In this document: piece after piece, positions 5,700 through 8,422 of the stretch
Layout of the letters: every line of letters begins with the position of its first letter
How positions within the stretch are numbered: position 1 is the first letter of the stretch
From: Elusimicrobiota bacterium
GTDB lineage: Bacteria > Elusimicrobiota > Elusimicrobia > FEN-1173
Assembly: GCA_016207625.1 (NCBI GenBank)
Contig: JACQPF010000195.1
Span: forward strand, 1-8,422
Direction of reading: 5' to 3'
Length of the DNA: 8,422 nucleotides
Notes under the pieces: generated by a model
Told to the model about the DNA's origin: nothing
The model's database searches: none
Seen by the model: only the letters and a program-made list of their open reading frames with translations
Made by a program: the position numbers and the translations under genes

Positions 5700-6768
5700 G
5701 ACATCCCCCATCAGCTTTCACCAAATGGACCCGGTTACTCAGACCCTTTACGCGGAACTCTTGGACCGCCTGCGCCTCCGTGATGCGCACAGGACCATCG
5801 GGAACGCTCCCGGCACGTTCGTTACGAAAAACATCTCCGGGAAACCTTACTATTACTTTCAATACTCCAACCCTGGGGGCGCCATCCGCCAGGTTTATGT
5901 CGGGGCGAAAACGGCCGCGTTGGAAGCGATTCTCCATCGCTTCCGGGAGGAACGTTTTTCCCAAAAAGATGAACGAATGGCCATTGAGCGCCTTTGCGCC
6001 CAATTGAGAGCTGGGGAAATCCTTGTGACGGAGCATGCCGCGGCACGAGTCCTGGAGGGGCTTGCCGAAAGCGGTCTTTTCCGGTCGGGAGGATTGCTGA
6101 TCGGCACACATGCCTTCACGGTCCTTGGAAACCTTTTGGGTGTTCGGTGGGTGGGGCAAGCCCTGCGCACGCAAGACATTGATGTCGCAGTTCCCCCGCT
6201 CACGATCGTTCTCCCCGGCGAAAAAACCAGCATGCCCGATGTTTTGGAGAAGCTGGAGATGGGTTTCTTGCCGGTGCCTCCCTTGGACCCGCGCCATCCC
6301 TCGGCTTCATTCAAAGTGAGGGGCCACCCGATGCGCGTGGACGTGTTAACGCCGCAGAAAGGAAAAGAAATCAAGCCTGTCTTCCTTCCGCAATTCAACA
6401 CGGAGGCCTATGCTCTGCCTTATCTCGATTACATCATGGAAGAATCGGTGGAGGGCGCAGTGGTGAACGGAGGAGGCCGTTTGGTCAAGGTGCCAGCTCC
6501 CTCGCGGTTTGCCCTCCATAAACTCATGATATCTCAATCGCGCGGCGGAGCGGACCTCATCCGGTCCGATAAAGACATCCTTCAATCCGCCCAAGTTCTC
6601 TCCGTTTTGGCGGAACGACGGCCCGGGGACATCTCTTTAGCGTGGGACTCCCTATCACATCGAGGCAAGAACTGGGTAAAAATGGCACGGAATGGCCTGA
6701 GATCCTTCTCCCGCCAGTTCCCGATCGAGCATCACCGTATTCTCAAAGCCGCCCCCTTCTTCGCTTAA
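5698..6768 (+). CDS. Nucleotidyltransferase fold protein (NTP_transf_8-like)
   Basis: This 356-aa cytoplasmic protein belongs to the polymerase-beta-type nucleotidyltransferase superfamily. The catalytic signature is present: G136-T-H in LLIGTHAF, the carboxylate pair D160-I-D162 in RTQDIDVAV, and a third carboxylate D215 in MRVDVLTP. Before it, residues about 37-65 read GTFVTKNISGKPYYYFQY...IRQVYVG, a small basic beta-rich region typical of this architecture. After it, PAPSRFALHKLMIS...KDILQSAQVLSVL is the helical part that resembles AbiEii/NTP_transf_8 proteins. The family is predicted to transfer nucleotides to an unknown acceptor; some relatives are toxins or defence proteins. ATG 5698 is preferred because an upstream in-frame TTG (5662) lies inside the promoter. 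There is no Shine-Dalgarno sequence. Codons are visibly more AT-rich than in neighbouring surface-protein genes, compatible with horizontal acquisition. No partner antitoxin is seen beside it. Confidence 0.82.
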   Translation: MTSPISFHQMDPVTQTLYAELLDRLRLRDAHRTIGNAPGTFVTKNISGKPYYYFQYSNPGGAIRQVYVGAKTAALEAILHRFREERFSQKDERMAIERLCAQLRAGEILVTEHAAARVLEGLAESGLFRSGGLLIGTHAFTVLGNLLGVRWVGQALRTQDIDVAVPPLTIVLPGEKTSMPDVLEKLEMGFLPVPPLDPRHPSASFKVRGHPMRVDVLTPQKGKEIKPVFLPQFNTEAYALPYLDYIMEESVEGAVVNGGGRLVKVPAPSRFALHKLMISQSRGGADLIRSDKDILQSAQVLSVLAERRPGDISLAWDSLSHRGKNWVKMARNGLRSFSRQFPIEHHRILKAAPFFA

Positions 6769-6780
6769 TACAAATTAAAA

Positions 6781-6810
6781 CCACGTGGACTCGCGAGCGC
6801 TTGGGCCCAA
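6781..6810. repeat. Cluster of three perfect palindromes
   Basis: CCACGTGG (6781-6788), CTCGCGAG (6790-6797) and TTGGGCCCAA (6801-6810) lie end to end in the 114-bp gap after the nucleotidyltransferase. No T-run follows, so they are not an obvious terminator. TTGGG (6801-6805) can also pair with CCCAA (6831-6835). Confidence 0.6.
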
Positions 6811-6843
6811 CCAGGCCCCCCGAGAGCCAACCCAATTTGGTTC

Positions 6844-6872
6844 TTGCATTAATGTCATAATGACACTATAAT
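6844..6872 (+). promoter_or_regulatory. Sigma70-like promoter of the AAA/DUF4143 gene
   Basis: TTGCAT (6844-6849), a 17-bp spacer and the consensus TATAAT (6867-6872) lie 10 bp before ATG 6883. Transcription would begin near 6879, leaving a leader of about 4 nt and no room for a ribosome binding site. Confidence 0.65.
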
Positions 6873-6888
6873 ATATTATATTATGACA
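6853..6888. repeat. Inverted repeat plus AT palindrome over promoter and start codon (candidate operator)
   Basis: TGTCATAAT (6853-6861) and ATTATGACA (6880-6888) are exact reverse complements. Between them TATAATATATTATA (6867-6880) is a perfect 14-bp palindrome that includes the -10 box. ATG 6883 lies inside the right arm. An imperfect direct repeat is also present: AATGACACTATAA near 6859-6871 and TATGACACACTATAA at 6882-6896. The arrangement suggests a protein-binding operator. Confidence 0.7.
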
Positions 6889-8100
6889 CACTATAAACAA
6901 CGTGAGATCACGAGCTCTTTGGTCGAGGCCTTGGACAATATGCCCGTCGTCGTCCTGACCGGCATGAGGCAGGCGGGAAAGAGCACGCTCCTTCAACACG
7001 ACACGGCCTTTAAAAAACGCCGATACATCACGCTGGATGACTTCACCGCCCTTGAGGCCGCGAAGAGAAACCCCGAGGCCCTTCTCTCGTCAGAAGCTCC
7101 ATTGACGATAGACGAAGTTCAACGCTGCCCGGAGCTTCTCGTCGCCATCAAGCGCGTCGTGGACAGGGAGAGGGCGCCCGGGCGCTTCCTATTGTCCGGT
7201 TCGGCCAATTTCACGCTTCTAAAAAACGTAACGGAAACCCTCGCCGGGAGAGCCATATATTTCACCTTGCAGCCCTTCAACCTCCGAGAGGCGAAAGGAG
7301 ATGTGCGCTCCCTCCCCTTCCTCCTCCGATTCATCCAGTCCCCACATCTGCCTGAATCACCCGACCGCCCCATCGCATCGAACGAGGTCATGCTCGGCGG
7401 CATGCCGTCCGTCGTGTTGGGCCACCTGTCCCAGCCCGCCCTTTGGTATAAAGGCTATGAGCAGACCTACATTGACCGGGATCTCCGGCAGCTCGCCCAA
7501 GTTGCCGATCTCATCACATTTCGCCATCTCCTGCGGCTGACGTCGTTCCGGACAGGACAGGTCCTCAACATCAGCGAACTCGGCCGCGACGCCAAACTCA
7601 ACACCCCCACGACCTCCCGCTACCTGAATTTAATGGAAACCTCATTCCTGTTTCAGAGAGTCAGCCCCTTTTTGCGAAACCGCTCGAGCCGGCTCATTAA
7701 ATCGCCGAAGATCTATGCCTCGGATTCCGGCCTGGCATGCCATTTGGCGGGGATCCAAGAATTGGGAGCCCAAGAACCGCTCACCGGGGCTCTCTTTGAG
7801 ACCTTCGCCGCCCAGAACCTGGCAAGCCTCCTCTCCACTCATTCTCCACAATCCCAACTGATGTTTTGGAACGTCCAGGGGCGGCATGAGGTGGACTTTG
7901 TTATCGAAACCAGCCGCACGATCACCGCCCTGGAAATTAAAGCAGCCAGCCGTTGGGGCCAAAGTGACCTCTCCGGGTTGAAGGCGTTCCTTGACGCCAC
8001 ACCCCAATGCCAAGCCGGGATACTGGCCTACAACGGAACGGAAGCCGTCCGCCTCGACAAACGTCTTTGGGCCCTGCCTCTCAGAACCGTCCTCGCTTGA
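6883..8100 (+). CDS. AAA_14/DUF4143 ATPase with PD-(D/E)XK-like C-terminus
   Basis: This 405-aa protein has the classic layout of the AAA_14-DUF4143 family. Walker A is G27-MRQAGK33-ST, Walker B is LTIDE78 with D77, sensor is SGSANF (105-110) and LAGR is at 120-123. DUF4143 starts with YIDRDL (196-201). It includes a winged-helix-like stretch (229-260, NISELGRDAKL...TTSRYLNLME) and the hallmark KSPKIYASDSGLA (273-285). It ends in a nuclease-like HEVDFVI...LEIKA with D338 and E351-x-K353, the PD-(D/E)XK carboxylates. The family is widespread, strain-variable and of unclear function; defence or selfish-element roles have been suggested. All motifs are intact, so it is not decayed. ATG 6883 is chosen because earlier in-frame codons fall in the promoter. 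It has its own promoter and is separated from the nucleotidyltransferase by 114 bp, so they are probably independent units. Its winged helix could bind the operator-like repeat upstream. Confidence 0.93.
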   Translation: MTHYKQREITSSLVEALDNMPVVVLTGMRQAGKSTLLQHDTAFKKRRYITLDDFTALEAAKRNPEALLSSEAPLTIDEVQRCPELLVAIKRVVDRERAPGRFLLSGSANFTLLKNVTETLAGRAIYFTLQPFNLREAKGDVRSLPFLLRFIQSPHLPESPDRPIASNEVMLGGMPSVVLGHLSQPALWYKGYEQTYIDRDLRQLAQVADLITFRHLLRLTSFRTGQVLNISELGRDAKLNTPTTSRYLNLMETSFLFQRVSPFLRNRSSRLIKSPKIYASDSGLACHLAGIQELGAQEPLTGALFETFAAQNLASLLSTHSPQSQLMFWNVQGRHEVDFVIETSRTITALEIKAASRWGQSDLSGLKAFLDATPQCQAGILAYNGTEAVRLDKRLWALPLRTVLA

Positions 8101-8125
8101 TTCTTTTTCTATTCCCTGTTACACT
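8097..8125 (+). promoter_or_regulatory. Promoter of the YQGRL secreted-protein gene
   Basis: TTGATT (8097-8102, overlapping the ATPase stop codon), a 17-bp spacer and TACACT (8120-8125) with an extended TG (8117-8118) give a plausible sigma70-like promoter. The start near 8132 leaves a leader of about 32 nt that carries GAGGT at 8153-8157. Confidence 0.5.
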
Positions 8126-8163
8126 CTGAGCGAAAGTCTTTAATTTCCCCCTGAGGTGCCGTT

Positions 8164-8422
8164 ATGAAGGACATCCGTGTGATGATCAGCAGCGCTCTTT
8201 TCCTGGTCTTTTCCCTTGCATCGCTCTGGGCCGGGGTGCCCAACCGCATCGTCTATCAAGGCCGTCTGGCCAAATCCGGAGTCTCCGTCTCAGGCCCCCA
8301 CGTCTTCGTGGCCCGGTTCATAGGCACCGACGGCAAACAGCTCTGGAGCAGCGGCAACCTCAACGTCACCCTCCCGGTCACAGGGGACTTCACCCTCACC
8401 CTGGAACCCACCGGCATTAACT
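8164..8422 (+). CDS. Secreted protein with N-terminal YQGRL domain (3' end outside window)
   Basis: Only the first 86 codons are present. They begin with a clear Sec signal peptide: MKDIR, hydrophobic core SALFLVFSLASLWA, cleavage near residue 23. The mature start is VPNRIVYQGRL followed by a beta-rich stretch (VFVARFIGTDGKQLWSSGNL). This 'I.YQGRL' start with a following small beta domain is seen in secreted or surface proteins of environmental diderm bacteria. They often carry long repetitive or collagen-like parts downstream. That downstream part is outside the window, so function stays open. GAGGT at 8153-8157 sits 6 nt before ATG 8164, unlike the two genes before it, which have no Shine-Dalgarno sequence. 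It returns to the GC-rich codon use of the surface-protein genes on the left. Confidence 0.75.
   Translation, partial: MKDIRVMISSALFLVFSLASLWAGVPNRIVYQGRLAKSGVSVSGPHVFVARFIGTDGKQLWSSGNLNVTLPVTGDFTLTLEPTGIN

Overview
The window looks like chromosomal DNA of a GC-rich diderm (Gram-negative-type) bacterium. The evidence is an Omp85-type beta-barrel end with a terminal Phe, a PorV/PorQ-like outer-membrane protein and several Sec signal peptides. PorV-like barrels, FlgD-like C-terminal Ig modules and 'YQGRL' secreted proteins together recall environmental lineages such as Elusimicrobiota or the Fibrobacteres/Bacteroidetes neighbourhood. This is inference from gene content; no taxonomic marker is decisive.

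Layout. Positions 1-444 hold the C-terminus of an Omp85-superfamily protein. Positions 497-1060 encode an unrecognised two-helix membrane protein, which converges with only 3 bp of separation on a minus-strand unit. Read from its promoter, that unit is: promoter (2940-2969), a leader with two hairpins, tRNA-Phe(GAA) (2761-2833), a WbpA-like nucleotide-sugar dehydrogenase (2731-1439), and a DUF2784 membrane protein whose ATG directly follows the dehydrogenase stop codon. A 314-bp divergent intergenic region separates this from a plus-strand pair with a 4-bp overlap: a PorV/PorQ-like barrel (3148-4203) and a secreted multi-Ig protein ending in a FlgD-like module (4200-5639).

Positions 5640-8100 look like an accessory insert between surface-protein genes: a nucleotidyltransferase (NTP_transf_8-like, 5698-6768) and an AAA_14/DUF4143 ATPase with a nuclease-like C-terminus (6883-8100). 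Each has its own sigma70-like promoter, no Shine-Dalgarno sequence and a start codon essentially at the predicted transcription start. In both, a 9-10-bp inverted repeat overlaps promoter and start codon, so the two could be leaderless, operator-controlled units. The window ends inside another secreted protein (8164 onward) with a conventional promoter and ribosome binding site.

Two themes emerge. One is cell-envelope and surface display: Omp85, PorV-like barrel, Ig/FlgD protein, YQGRL protein and sugar-nucleotide oxidation for polysaccharide. The other is a small pair of self-contained, probably mobile or defence/toxin-like genes. No insertion sequence, CRISPR array, rRNA or convincing intrinsic terminator was seen.
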